Source: Phymatolithon calcareum (lineage: Eukaryota > Rhodophyta > Florideophyceae > Hapalidiales). Taken from it: 64,000 bases of DNA. The stretch covers positions 1,798,001-1,862,000 of the forward strand of contig OZ345384.1 in assembly GCA_977006965.1 (NCBI GenBank). Reading direction: 5' to 3'. The notes beneath the pieces were generated by a model that did not search any database, was not told the DNA's origin, and worked only from the letters and a program-made list of their open reading frames with translations. Positions 43,213 through 53,678 of the stretch are shown here, piece after piece; the first letter of the stretch is position 1; each line of letters starts with the position of its first letter. The translations under genes and the position numbers were made by a program.

Positions 43213-46200
43213 ATGGCCCCCCGCTCCGGGCATCGCCCGCCCCGCTCAAAGAATGAGCTGGTCATAGCAGCATCAGCGATCACACGCTCGTTGGAATCCA
43301 ATACTCCATCACGTCTCTCAACGCTCCGTCTCATCGCAGATGCCCTAACTCTCTTCTCCAACTCAAAGCCCACCGTCCACCCACCCGCTCCATCCACCGC
43401 CCCTCCACGAACCGCACACGATCCCGGTTCTCGCGCCCTCGTCAATGCAGCAGTGGCCGTCCTCCTAACTCTCCCTTCCGCCTGCGGCACTCTCCATCGC
43501 CGCGCACTCGCCCTTCTGCACGCGGCCGCGCCCTCCGCCGGCTCCGCAACCCTCCTCTCCGCCACGGAGCGTGCACGCACACATCTGAAAACCCTCCGCC
43601 CGGCCTCCATCCCAGAAGGCGACCTTCCCGCCGAGGCCGCGTTCGCCGCGGCAGCCCACACCGTAGCACACACCTCCCGCTGCGACTGGGCCGGTCGCGC
43701 GGCCGCCGAGGGCTCCACACGAGCCCTTCTCGCCATTCGCGGGTCGCGAGCGGTGCGCGCCTCTGCCGCTCACGCTGCCGGCCGCATTCTCGAAAGCTTT
43801 CCGGTGAACTTCGCCCCCGATGCAGATCTCGTCACGTCGGCCGTGGAGACTGTCAACTCTGCCTGCATTACAACCAGCAGTGCGTCTTCCAAATCCGCAC
43901 CAAAGCCCGGATTTGCCCTTCTCGCTGCGGCCCTTGCGCCGCGGCTGGCGTCTCGTCCTCTGGTTGCGGAGAAACTACTCCGCGCCTGCGTCCGCGCCCT
44001 TGCAGATGCACCGGAGCCGGAGAAGGGGGCGTGGGCCGTCGCTGCGGCGAGACTCGCGATTGTCTCCCGTGGCGCTCGCGGGAAGCGGCCGTCGAAGACA
44101 ACTTCTGTCGGTGAGAAGCAGCAGCTGTCGGCGAGTGTACGGAGTGGACCACCAGTGGCGGACGCTCAGATTTTCGAGGGTGCACTCATCTCCGTTGCGC
44201 GCATCGCACGTCTGGCTCGTGCTGGTGCTGGATGTGTACTGGCTCTCTCTGCTGTTCTGCGTGCGTGGGCGGAGGCAATTCCGGCAAAGGCTGCAGTCAT
44301 TCCGGCACGTGCTGTGGGATTGCTTGCGGCTGAAGCGACTAGCATTGCATCTGCTTCCGTACTGCGTGACAGTATTGTTGTGGGCGTTGTGCGAGATCTC
44401 GAACCGTCAGCTTCTTATCCTGCGCTTGAGCGCATGCAGGGCTTGTTTGGAAGTCTCGGCCGTGTGGGTGACGCTCTTGTTGTCGATCTTTGTGCGGTTA
44501 TTGTGCGCCGATTTGGAGCGCAGGCTGTGCTGGAATCTAGTGGGGATTACGAGGGGCTTGTGCAGGAAGGTTTACTTGAAGTTGCTCATGCCGCTTTGAA
44601 TATCAATTTTGCCGCCGTGCGACTCGCGGGAGTGAGACTTATTGCGGCTATTGTTGCAGCGGTTCCGCCGCGTCGAGTGGGAATACTTGCGGTTATTCTG
44701 CAGGGATTACGTATTGCAGATCTCTCCCTCATGGATGGCGCCAGTGACGCTGAGGATGGGGACGATGAAGACCCTTCACCGGCATCTGTGCGGGGTGCTG
44801 CGAGACCTAATTCAGTCCCGAGTCACCTCTCTGCGGTACTAGGAAACGCTATTGCACTTGCGGTTATAGTTGAAGAGGCAACTGCATGCGATGTTGGCAA
44901 CAGGGCGATTGCGGTTCCGCAACTAGTTCTTCAGCAATGTATGGTCTGCGCACTGAAGCTTCTTAGTCCCCTCCGTTCTGCGCCGAAAATGACGCGGTAT
45001 CGCAGCGCCGTCACAACGGCTGTGCGACGTCGCGCGGCATGGGCAATTGTTGCAGCTCTTGCAAGAGGACGCGTGTTGGGCGAGACGGCTCAAGGCGGGG
45101 TATCCTGTTTATTCCCACATTGGACTGATGACCTGCGTATGCCGTCACGCTCGCCTTCTGGTGTGGGCGGTGGGACAAAACCTGCGAAATCTGGGGCCGC
45201 CAAAGACGAGATGCAGACGCCGTCAGCGCTCGCCGACGTGGTGCTTGCGGAGACTGCAAAACGATGTGCCGCGCTTGCGGCTCTCACTGCGTGTCTTGCA
45301 CATGAGATGACTCCGGAATTGCGCAAATTTGCAAAAATAATCGTCGGTGGATGTGCCGCCCGGGTGGCAGTTGAGCGCAACTCGTCTGCGAATCCCGCAG
45401 CTCTTGCCCCTCAGTCGCAGAACACGAATACAACGGGCGATTCAATGTTCTTCAGGGCGTCGCTGAACGCTGTTGAGCCTCCCGCACCAGCTGCGGACCC
45501 GGATGCGGAAAGTCCAGTGCCTACTCATTCACTGTTGTATCTTGCAGAGTCGCTGCAAATTGCACGGTGTGCCGTGCTTGCACCACCGATTGGAGCTCTT
45601 GGCGAGTTGTGCTATTACGTCTCCGTGGCACTTGGTGAGGATGCGCAAAAGGCACTTGGGGTAGCAGCTGGAGTGCCGGCCACCGGTGGAGTCGTCGCGC
45701 AGTTTATGAGCTCTTTCACCAAACCGCCCGTGGATAGTGCGACACTTGCGCATCGTAGGATATCATTGCGCACTATACGACCTCACGTGGGATCATTTGA
45801 AATGGCGGGGACGCAAATATGTGAAACTGATATTTTTGACCAGAGGGCAAATGACTATGGATGGATGTGCAGTACGGAAGGCATGGAGTTTCCTATCGCG
45901 GAAGAAGCCCTCGTGATATCGGCCGAAGCTATGTCGTCTCTTGTGGTTGAGAGCATGTCCACGTCTGCGCCGGGATCTGTGTTGGAGTCATTTTGCTCAT
46001 CCGGGATGTTTACTCCTGCGTTTAGCGCTGTCCTGGCGCTAGCAGTCGCTCGACGTATATCCAGCGCTGATTTAGCACAGAATGGACGCGTGCTGGCGAT
46101 GATGCAGATGCTTGTTGGGCGTTCTTTGAAAGCAAGTGTGATAGCACAAGCTTTGCAGAACACCCCTAAAAATGAATTGCGAAATTCGTCGACGGAAGGC

Positions 46201-48996
46201 TCTTGGAATGGCACTTGTATAGATGATGCTGACTTACCTGGATCAGTTTTTCGTGCAATGGCAAGTCTAGTTACCGACAAGCCACACCGGTCGCTCTTGT
46301 TCCCTGTGCAGTGTCCACTTCGTTCTATCGTGTTTCATGGACCATTGACGCGAACTCTCGGCGTAGTGTTTGGAACCAGAACTATCACTGCAGAAGCGTA
46401 TCGCGTGCTTGCGTGCAAAGGAGGGCCGGCAATGTGGCTCGGTCTAATGAGGAGCGTCACCGCTTCCCTGAATGAAGCAATAGACGACAAGAGTGCATCA
46501 GCAATGAACCTAGCAGTAACTTGCACCGCTGTCCTGGGGGTGCTGCTCGAAATTGTTCCCGGGAAGCAATCACTGAGCAATCCGGATCACTGTTCTAATG
46601 CGAGCTTGCTCGCCTCCACTGTGGAGTCTACACGGGAAGAGACGGAGCTTGTGGTGAAAACTGCGGTAAACGCGCTGGCAAAGGCCTTGGATTCCAGAGA
46701 CTATCACGTTCAAGCTGCCGCTGCAATAGCATTGAGCGATAATTCTTTGGCAATAGCTTCAGAATCGGAAAGACTTTTAGCCGCGCTGTCGCTTGCATGG
46801 TCAATGGACAATGGATTTGATTCATCTCCGGCACAAGCATTCAAGTGTGCTGAAGACGCCATTTGCTGGGATTCCTGCTTAGAACGGATCTGTAATCGAA
46901 TTGTCAAGTTGGAGGCCGAGAATGAAGGACCCTCGTTGCCTTTTCTATATGCCGATGCGGCAGGATCTGCCTGTTTGTCGCCGGCGTTGGGCATTGGAGT
47001 TGCATCTGTTTTGGCGTCGAGTCGGAAGAATTTAAAAGAATTTGCGGAATCCGCTGCCGTTACTGGAGCGGAATTGTGCACCGAACTTTTGCATTGGAAA
47101 GGGGTCTCCTCTTTAACAGCGCAAGCGGCCGGTTTTCAGGGGCTTACAGAGATGTGGGCTGCAAGAATTACTTCTGGCCGACTTCAGGGCACATCGCAAA
47201 TGTCTCCAGTGCCACTGAAGGGCCTCGTGAGCGCACGAATTGGGATGAGAACAAATCCGGCATCTTATATTCCAATCCATTTCTTTAGTCTTCGACAAGC
47301 GCCGCAGGCCGGCAGTTCTGCCGGACTCTATCTCGAAGATGTTTTATATTCGGCACTGGGCTCTGGAGTGCACGGAATGAAAAGTGGGTTGCAGGCTGTC
47401 GCACTTCGGGCTGTTGATCTTTTGGTCAAAGAATCTGGATGTGAAGCTGTATCGGTCAGCTTTAAGCGACTTCCTGAGATTCTATTCGGTACGCTTCTGG
47501 ACGGACTGTTGGAGTGCGGACCTTATCTGGAAATCTTGGCGAACGTGGACGCAGTGAAACGACCCAGGTACTGGATTGGGCTTTCAAGGGCTGTTAGCCT
47601 TGGCGGTAAGAGACTGAACACCGGGACGACAAACGCTGTTTGGGATGTAAATCTGAAAGCTCGACAGGTGGCTCTTAGGATCATGCGTATTGCCTTAACT
47701 TCCTCTATTACCAAATGCGCATGTACAGACCGGGAAAAATCAGAAGGAGACGGCTGTGATACTGAAGTTGAGCATACGTGCGCGCTCGGTTGTTTGAAGG
47801 AAACACTGAGCGCCCTTTTATCGACGCTTCGAATGTCTGTGGTGGATGTGACCAGCGTGGATGAAGTGTGTGGGGCGCTAAAGGTGATATCTGCTGTTTT
47901 CCAAGATCGAGGGCGGTCGCAAACGGCAGGATCGGGCGCGATATTGGCCATGCAGGAATTATGGGCGCCGATTGCAAAGTCGGTTGGACGCTTTCTGAGC
48001 GGGAAAAAAAGTCATGCGGTCGTTCGGATTGCGGCGGAAACAGCTTGCCAGTGGTTACTGACCTGCGAAACAATCAGTACTATTGCGATCGAAGAAGAGG
48101 GCATTAACTTGTGTAGATCGCTGTTTGGTAAAGAAGGGTTGGGTTTAACCACTCGGCGATTTGAACACCTGGAAGAATACGAAATGGAAGCAACTGATAC
48201 AGTGCTTTGTGTGCTGGCTTGTGTTTCAGAGCTGGTGGCAAGGCGATGGATGCTTGACGTGGGCTGGGAGAGGGACTGGCTGGGGCGATATATCTTTCCG
48301 CATCTGCCCACATTGAAGAAAATGTTACTCGGCGCGTGTGTGGACTACACGGCGATGCGAAGCGCTATCGGAAAAGAGGGTCTTGGCGTAAATGGTGGTG
48401 TCTTATCGTTCGGTGGCGTTTCCGGGCAGAAGGTCGAAGCATGCTATTCTCGACATATGGGATGGATTGTTGCTGCTGCAAACGCACTTGCCAAGGTGGA
48501 TGGGCGTGGTGGCGCGGAAGAAGTGTCGTGGTGTGACGAAAGGGCTCCTGGGGCGGCAATGGTGGCGAAGTGTGGCGGTGCCGAAAGTGAGCCGCAACAA
48601 GAGGTGGAAGCTGTTTGCTTCTCGCATTTGGTGTTGTGCATGGACAACGACGAAGCGGCGAGATGTGCGCGGTTCGATCCTCTTCAGATATTCGTTCAGC
48701 TTGCAATGCGATGCGCGAATACTATGATGCTTAAGTGGAAAGTGAATGGTGTCATGCCCATCCTTGTCCCTGTTCTGCTAGACGGAAATAATCATTTAGC
48801 AGAATTACCACTCGCTGAAAACCCGGTCTGTTCAGAGGTAGCGCCTTCATCGGAACAACTCATTGCCACGAAAAGCCAACTTGCCGACCCTAAATTTGAG
48901 TCGCGTCGGTCGGCAAGTGACGGTAACACCCTGCCCTCAGCTCGGCTTGAGTCATTGGAAACATCTATTGTGTCATCTATTGAGGAAAGTACATAA
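43213..48996 (+). CDS. Giant HEAT-repeat protein, HEATR5/SWEETIE/Laa1-like
   Basis: A single intronless frame of 1927 codons from ATG 43213. It opens 57 bp earlier from a GTG, but ATG is preferred. The first 450 residues are strikingly Ala-rich and helical (for example RALVNAAVAVLLTLPSACG); the rest is a continuous alpha-solenoid of HEAT-like helices such as VRLAGVRLIAAIVAAVPPRR and YHVQAAAAIALS. Around nt 47530-47600 EILANVDAVKRPRYWIGLSRAV resembles the conserved P-x2-W-x-x-L-C/S-R segment of HEATR5. HEATR5/Laa1 proteins bind AP-1-type adaptors in trans-Golgi/endosomal traffic, which would suit the ERGIC3-like neighbour, although co-orientation is not functional evidence. Other giant solenoids (Ecm29, focadhesin, THADA) cannot be excluded by eye. 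Codon use in the first kilobase is C-rich compared with the rest. Confidence 0.6.
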   Translation: MAPRSGHRPPRSKNELVIAASAITRSLESNTPSRLSTLRLIADALTLFSNSKPTVHPPAPSTAPPRTAHDPGSRALVNAAVAVLLTLPSACGTLHRRALALLHAAAPSAGSATLLSATERARTHLKTLRPASIPEGDLPAEAAFAAAAHTVAHTSRCDWAGRAAAEGSTRALLAIRGSRAVRASAAHAAGRILESFPVNFAPDADLVTSAVETVNSACITTSSASSKSAPKPGFALLAAALAPRLASRPLVAEKLLRACVRALADAPEPEKGAWAVAAARLAIVSRGARGKRPSKTTSVGEKQQLSASVRSGPPVADAQIFEGALISVARIARLARAGAGCVLALSAVLRAWAEAIPAKAAVIPARAVGLLAAEATSIASASVLRDSIVVGVVRDLEPSASYPALERMQGLFGSLGRVGDALVVDLCAVIVRRFGAQAVLESSGDYEGLVQEGLLEVAHAALNINFAAVRLAGVRLIAAIVAAVPPRRVGILAVILQGLRIADLSLMDGASDAEDGDDEDPSPASVRGAARPNSVPSHLSAVLGNAIALAVIVEEATACDVGNRAIAVPQLVLQQCMVCALKLLSPLRSAPKMTRYRSAVTTAVRRRAAWAIVAALARGRVLGETAQGGVSCLFPHWTDDLRMPSRSPSGVGGGTKPAKSGAAKDEMQTPSALADVVLAETAKRCAALAALTACLAHEMTPELRKFAKIIVGGCAARVAVERNSSANPAALAPQSQNTNTTGDSMFFRASLNAVEPPAPAADPDAESPVPTHSLLYLAESLQIARCAVLAPPIGALGELCYYVSVALGEDAQKALGVAAGVPATGGVVAQFMSSFTKPPVDSATLAHRRISLRTIRPHVGSFEMAGTQICETDIFDQRANDYGWMCSTEGMEFPIAEEALVISAEAMSSLVVESMSTSAPGSVLESFCSSGMFTPAFSAVLALAVARRISSADLAQNGRVLAMMQMLVGRSLKASVIAQALQNTPKNELRNSSTEGSWNGTCIDDADLPGSVFRAMASLVTDKPHRSLLFPVQCPLRSIVFHGPLTRTLGVVFGTRTITAEAYRVLACKGGPAMWLGLMRSVTASLNEAIDDKSASAMNLAVTCTAVLGVLLEIVPGKQSLSNPDHCSNASLLASTVESTREETELVVKTAVNALAKALDSRDYHVQAAAAIALSDNSLAIASESERLLAALSLAWSMDNGFDSSPAQAFKCAEDAICWDSCLERICNRIVKLEAENEGPSLPFLYADAAGSACLSPALGIGVASVLASSRKNLKEFAESAAVTGAELCTELLHWKGVSSLTAQAAGFQGLTEMWAARITSGRLQGTSQMSPVPLKGLVSARIGMRTNPASYIPIHFFSLRQAPQAGSSAGLYLEDVLYSALGSGVHGMKSGLQAVALRAVDLLVKESGCEAVSVSFKRLPEILFGTLLDGLLECGPYLEILANVDAVKRPRYWIGLSRAVSLGGKRLNTGTTNAVWDVNLKARQVALRIMRIALTSSITKCACTDREKSEGDGCDTEVEHTCALGCLKETLSALLSTLRMSVVDVTSVDEVCGALKVISAVFQDRGRSQTAGSGAILAMQELWAPIAKSVGRFLSGKKSHAVVRIAAETACQWLLTCETISTIAIEEEGINLCRSLFGKEGLGLTTRRFEHLEEYEMEATDTVLCVLACVSELVARRWMLDVGWERDWLGRYIFPHLPTLKKMLLGACVDYTAMRSAIGKEGLGVNGGVLSFGGVSGQKVEACYSRHMGWIVAAANALAKVDGRGGAEEVSWCDERAPGAAMVAKCGGAESEPQQEVEAVCFSHLVLCMDNDEAARCARFDPLQIFVQLAMRCANTMMLKWKVNGVMPILVPVLLDGNNHLAELPLAENPVCSEVAPSSEQLIATKSQLADPKFESRRSASDGNTLPSARLESLETSIVSSIEEST

Positions 48997-49011
48997 CAGT
49001 TAGGAGTTACT

Positions 49012-49017
49012 AATAAA
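49012..49017 (+). promoter_or_regulatory. AATAAA after the HEAT-repeat gene
   Basis: 16 bp after the TAA stop, consistent with a very short 3' UTR. Confidence 0.5.
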
Positions 49018-49902
49018 ACTATCCCCTTCGACTATGCCCATGTTGTGATGCTGACTTTGTCCAGCCATTGATACGTAACAAACACTCCCCTGGAGAACCA
49101 GCAGAGTTTGTGGACGATCGTGAAGGGCCTGCTGAAAAAGATACCTTTGTTTGCCATGGTGCTACAATCTGCAATTGAGAGGAAGTTTTCTGGTCATCGT
49201 CATATCTACCGGCACCGTTCACCATTTGATGATGGGTTGGTTTTTAAACTGGCCCTAGAGAAGGCATATGTAATATATTGTGCTAATATCCGTTGAGAAG
49301 TCTCGTAAAAAGCCCGGGCGCCTTACGCAAACGCACAGAATTCAGTGGCATCAGGGCTTGTTTAGTGCTTAAGCCTGCTAAAATCAAAGGTTGTATCGCT
49401 GCCTCATCGTCTTATGAATAGACGGACAAGGCTTCGTCAGATGTTACCTTGCAGTGTGTAGTTTGTTGAAACCTGCCGCCTGTCAGATGTGGTGGGGAAT
49501 GTATGAAAGTGATAGTGCTCGGAAAACTGATAGTGAGGGAATATTGACCCCGCGAAGAGCGCTGGTAACAGGACTAATATTGTCAGGCCTGGGGAAGAGG
49601 ATCCGTTGTCACCATCGAGCGCCGCGGGCGAACGGACGTTGTCGTGCTGACACAGAAACTGAATCAGTTCAACATAACTGCACCGTGCAGACGAAAGGTT
49701 GGTGACTGTAGTATGTAGATAAGCTAACTGACAGAACTGATAGACTTGATGGACTCGTTTCATTGACGTGTCATTACCTCGATATAAGTCCAGGGACAGT
49801 GATTCGAAAGAGCGCCTTTGTTGAGGTATGCCAACATTATAAAATGCGTGATCGATGATCAGTGCATAAATCAATCGCCTTGTACAAGCGGTCGTACCAG
49901 AG
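49018..49902. other. Intergenic between HEAT-repeat and zinc-finger genes
   Basis: No gene recognised. Minus frame 50054-49437 overlaps the zinc-finger gene and shows no domain signal. Confidence 0.4.
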
Positions 49903-50475
49903 ATGCGGGACGAAACTCGCAGCGCGGCATTATATTTCCTGCTGAACCATGAAGGCGAAGAACAACGAGAAGACCGGAAACCTTCGTACTGGGATATTGT
50001 CATGGGCCCGGGTATGCATTGTGAAGAGAAGCGCAGCCGAAGAAGGTGCAACATGTGCGACAGAACGTTTGGTCAGTTTTCGAACTTAAATAAGCACATC
50101 AAGGTCGTCCATCAGAAGCTAAGGCCATGGCCGTGCCGTCAATCAGAATGTTCGAAAATGTTTGCACAGCGCAGCGTGGCCAGAAAGCATTTTGATTCCG
50201 TGCACGCGGGCAAGAAGCCGTTCCAGTGTCTTGTTTGCGGGAAGAACTTTTCTGACAACAGTAACATGAAAAAACACGAGAGACTTGTGCACCGCAAAGA
50301 ACGAACCCACGGCTGCTTCATGTGCGAGAAACTCTTCGGTGAGCGACGGTCTCTCACGGATCATGTCGATTCTGTGCACAAGAAGCTCAAACCGCATGCT
50401 TGTGAGCATGCTGGGTGTAACGCTAAATTTGGCCAAAAATCTCACTTGTCGACTCACACGAAGAAGAAGCACTAA
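49903..50475 (+). CDS. C2H2 zinc-finger protein, five fingers
   Basis: ATG 49903 gives 190 residues. After a 48-residue acidic/basic leader, five consecutive C2H2 fingers follow: Cys49/52-His65/70, Cys78/83-His96/101, Cys109/112-His125/130, Cys138/141-His154/159 and Cys167/172-His185/190. Fingers 2 and 5 have the longer C-x4-C spacing and most have H-x4-H. Linkers such as HQKLRPWPC, HAGKKPFQC, HRKERTHGC and HKKLKPHAC are variants of the TGEKP linker, so the array probably binds DNA as a unit in the nucleus. TFIIIA-like proteins share the alternating C-x2-C/C-x4-C pattern but have nine fingers. The protein ends on the last His and AATAAA lies 31 bp downstream. Confidence 0.88.
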   Translation: MRDETRSAALYFLLNHEGEEQREDRKPSYWDIVMGPGMHCEEKRSRRRCNMCDRTFGQFSNLNKHIKVVHQKLRPWPCRQSECSKMFAQRSVARKHFDSVHAGKKPFQCLVCGKNFSDNSNMKKHERLVHRKERTHGCFMCEKLFGERRSLTDHVDSVHKKLKPHACEHAGCNAKFGQKSHLSTHTKKKH

Positions 50476-50505
50476 CGTTAGGTTACTTTTCCGTTGACTG
50501 ATTGC

Positions 50506-50511
50506 AATAAA
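50506..50511 (+). promoter_or_regulatory. AATAAA after the zinc-finger gene
   Basis: 31 bp downstream of the stop, in the usual window for a compact 3' end. Confidence 0.5.
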
Positions 50512-50641
50512 CGTCCATTCACACGTACGGAAACATACACTAGACGAACTAATCCAGGAAAAACGTCACATCCTACCTGAGAATACAATACACAAGTCGC
50601 ACATTCTTTTTTTCTTTTATTGCAGAAAACGCTAACTTAAG

Positions 50642-50920
50642 TTAGGGCCTGGGGATGTTTTCAAACAGCCCCTCACTGTTCATGAGTTTGACTACTTCGA
50701 GCAGTTTCTCATTGCAAATTTCCTCTACCGTTTTGGTGCAATCTCTACCAAGAGTCAGGCGTCTTAATACAGTCCGTCCACTACAGCGTAGGAGTAGATG
50801 CTCAACGGTCTCCTTGGTTCCCACTAAGCTGGCCTTGCATATAAGGTCGTAATCAACCGAACCATCATGAATACCTGCCGTCAGTGAGCAACATTCTGCG
50901 GCAAGCTGATTAAGGAGTTG
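50642..50920 (-). pseudogene. C-terminal fragment of a LINE-type reverse transcriptase
   Basis: About 92 codons open on the minus strand, beginning after TAG 50921-50923 with LLNQLAAECCSLTAGIHDG. They continue with DLICKASLVGTKETVEHLLLRC, the zinc-binding motif typical of the tail of non-LTR (LINE) reverse transcriptases (C-x-C...E-T-x-x-H-L-L-x-x-C). One Cys position appears to be Ser or Val. No RT domain survives upstream. Confidence 0.5.
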
Positions 50921-50923
50921 CTA

Positions 50924-52280
50924 TTCCCTCTCATTGTGTGACCGAGACATTAGCATTCGGAAGAACTGATGCAGCTAGCCGTCGAGTGACAGCCCTTGAA
51001 AGAGTCGACAACCACCGGCGCCCGTCTTTACAAGGCACTAGTGCGTCCGATGTTGGACTCTCTGCTTCGTTTGACCGACGTGACAGATCAGGTTGCACAT
51101 CTCTCGCGAATGGATCCTGTTCGCAATGCTCCTGGGATCTTAGTGCCAGTCGAATAGAATAGATTCATCTTCGGAAAGTACACCTCATCGCTAAATTTAT
51201 CAGCGCCAAGAAACAGCGAAGAAACTATGCCCTACTACGCGTGATGGTTGCGACTCTGGCGGAAAAGGAATCAACGGGCCACCTCCATCGAGCACACTCC
51301 ACAGCCTTGCGGGAACTCCAGCGGTTGTATTGATCATACACGAGCGCAAGCCTTAGCGACCGGGTTCTTGAGAGCTCACCGATGGAAGAGCCGGGGCGCC
51401 CGAGACGCTGCATGACGAACAAAGACACGAAGAGAAGGAGCGAATGCAGAGACGAATGATTCCGGCGTTGTTGTAAAGGGGAATCCTTGCTTTGGCGTCA
51501 AACTCAGTACGAACAAACGAATCGAAGAGAAAAATTGGAGTGCGATGTTTGCGACTGCGCCATATTGGATTGCACGGAAAACCCATTGTCCACGAAGGAC
51601 TGAGTCTGAGTTGGAAGCTTTAGGCTCGAAGGGACGAGCATGGGAACTTGGCGCGCGTGATCCGAGCAGTCGAAGGGATTACAGGCGAAACTTGGGCGTG
51701 CGTGATTCGAGCAGTCGAGCCCGAGCCGAAGTACCTCCACCTTTCCTTACTGGGAAGGTTCAAAATGCATTATGTATTATTGGCAGAAGAAAAGAAAGAA
51801 ACATATTAGGTGTTTCGGGAACAGTTTCCCCGTGGCCCGTAGACAAGGGAGATCTGTGCTCCTAGAACGAAACGAAAGCTCACAGTTGTTGCGATTTAGC
51901 AATCCGAAATGGTGGAAAGTCGAGAGAGGACCAGCGTCGTCATCTACTCTTACAGTTGCCGTCTTGTTCAGGGATACGTGTTGATTTATTTAAAAGCTCC
52001 CAAGTCCTCTCTTCAAGAGTAACAGGGCCGCTTTTGCACGATTTTCTAAGCTAACGTAGTTTGACTGTTCAGTATATACTTGATTCGTATTTCTCTCCCA
52101 ACAAGTGCTCTAGTATTCAATTTCAGGACTAATCTTGGATGAAGATAGAATGCGTTGGAGCGCGACCAGCTCAATCACAGCTGTGACACCAAACTATGCA
52201 CCTAGTACTGATTTTCTCCAAAGAGGTGCTCTGTTGAATATCAGCCGTAGGCATCGCAACCGTGTCGACCTTTCTCTTAC
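50924..52280. other. Decayed intergenic DNA
   Basis: No firm gene. A 57-codon plus-strand open stretch ending near 51333 reads protein-like (LRKVHLIAKFISAKKQRRN) but is too short to assign. Confidence 0.35.
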
Positions 52281-52550
52281 GCGGAGAACCACAGGTAGAT
52301 TGTTCAAATTAGTTGGTATCTCGAGCGATCTGCTCTCTTCTTCCTTTGCCCATAACTCAATTATTTCTTTTCGTCGCCCTTTCTTTGAGACTGAGCCGTC
52401 CTCCGCTTTATCGAGAGCTTGCTGCAGATCTTCATATTTCTTGAGACACTCTCTGTCCTTGGTTGCCTCCTTAATGTCTTCATCTCTCCCAGAATACTCA
52501 TCTGCCTCATCGAGGCATTTCTTCGTCTTGTTTACATGTTGTCGTTGGAC
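52281..52550 (-). other. Candidate internal exon (charged, coiled-coil)
   Basis: A minus-strand open stretch of exactly 270 bp lies between a CATGCTAG acceptor and a CCGC/GTAAGA donor. It would encode 90 highly charged residues with coiled-coil character (for example KECLKKYEDLQQALDKAED-like heptads and KKGRRKEIIELWAKEEES). No ATG is needed if it is internal. A competing strong donor-like GTGAGT lies 27 bp upstream, too close for an intron, which weakens the model. No partner exons were found. Confidence 0.22.
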
Positions 52551-53276
52551 CTAGCATGAAGATACAAAACTCACCAGGTGCCACAGAGATCGATTAATGT
52601 ACGGTGTGGAAACTTGCTGTATGTTACTTGTCACTTAGCAACGTGACAATGGATAGGATACAGTAGAGAAAAATACGTAATACAATGCAATAGGAATACT
52701 TCTGAGGTAAATGTTATCTGCAAATCACCTACTTGTCAGCAGAATTGTAATAGAGATTCTGAGAAAGTAGCGAATGCAGTCATTTATCGACGCAGTCAAG
52801 CTCGAAAGATGTGTGCAACCAGGTCGCACCACGCTTCAAAGATTCCCGTGGGAAAACCGGACGGGCTTTATTGATTCGGAACTTGATATTCTTAAGCGAA
52901 GTTCAGGCATCTTTGATGAAAACAACCGAATATTTGCGAATTCCGGTTGCGATGTTCAATAGGACCTCTAGAGCACTTTAGAAAAAGTGCAAATGTCACA
53001 TTCTGGAATGTCATCATACGGCGAATCATCCCAATTAGCAATTAGCTGTGCATCTACAGGTAAGCAGAGCTCCGTCGCGTACTATTGCCGTAAATACCAC
53101 TATGAACTGCAATGATGAAATAGTATTCCTTCTTCATTTCGCTTGCAATATCCACGGCAATAACAGATGTAGTCGCAATAGGTCATTTTTACGGCCAGCA
53201 ATAAGGAAATCTATCCTCACCAAACTAGATATTATTGTCGGGGCGTGGTAGAGGCTGTCCTGTTTTGGGAAAAGGC
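52551..53276. other. Intergenic, nothing recognised
   Basis: AT-rich with short frames only. Confidence 0.4.
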
Positions 53277-53278
53277 TA

Positions 53279-53676
53279 CAGTCAGACCTCGATAAATGGA
53301 ACCTCTTTTTTAGAATAACCTCCGTTATCAGCATAATCGGGTGCTCTACGAATACCGTATCCGCCTAAATTTAACGAAAATTAAAGGATTCTAGAATATT
53401 TGATAGGGGGATTACTTCATGTTCGAGGTCACGGGGCATACCTTAAATTTTGTTATAATTTTGTTTAGCGTACACGGAGCATATCCTCACTCGTAGAATA
53501 CTGTAAGTACTTTTCATGTTTCTCCTGCCATTGGCATACAGTCCAGTAGAATATGGCTACTGTTCGGCACACGTGTGATCCAAAACTTATGATTCAAAAT
53601 TCGACTTCGGAATAACCTCGATTTTGAGAATATTGGACCATTCCACATTGCCCATCCATTTATCGAGGTCTGACTG
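53279..53676. mobile_element. 398-bp MITE derived from the Tigger-like element
   Basis: Terminal repeats of 22 bp (53279-53300 and 53655-53676) begin CAGTCAGACCTCGATAAATG; TA flanks both ends (53277-53278 and 53677-53678). Its right 120 bp (53557-53676) is nearly identical to 2400-2520, the 3' end of the transposase-bearing element, so it is an internal-deletion derivative. No coding sequence remains. Confidence 0.92.
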
Positions 53677-53678
53677 TA

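Noticed and set aside
49437-50054. Minus-strand frame of 205 codons overlapping the zinc-finger gene
   Set aside because: No ATG-supported start or domain, and it overlaps a clear C2H2 gene on the other strand.
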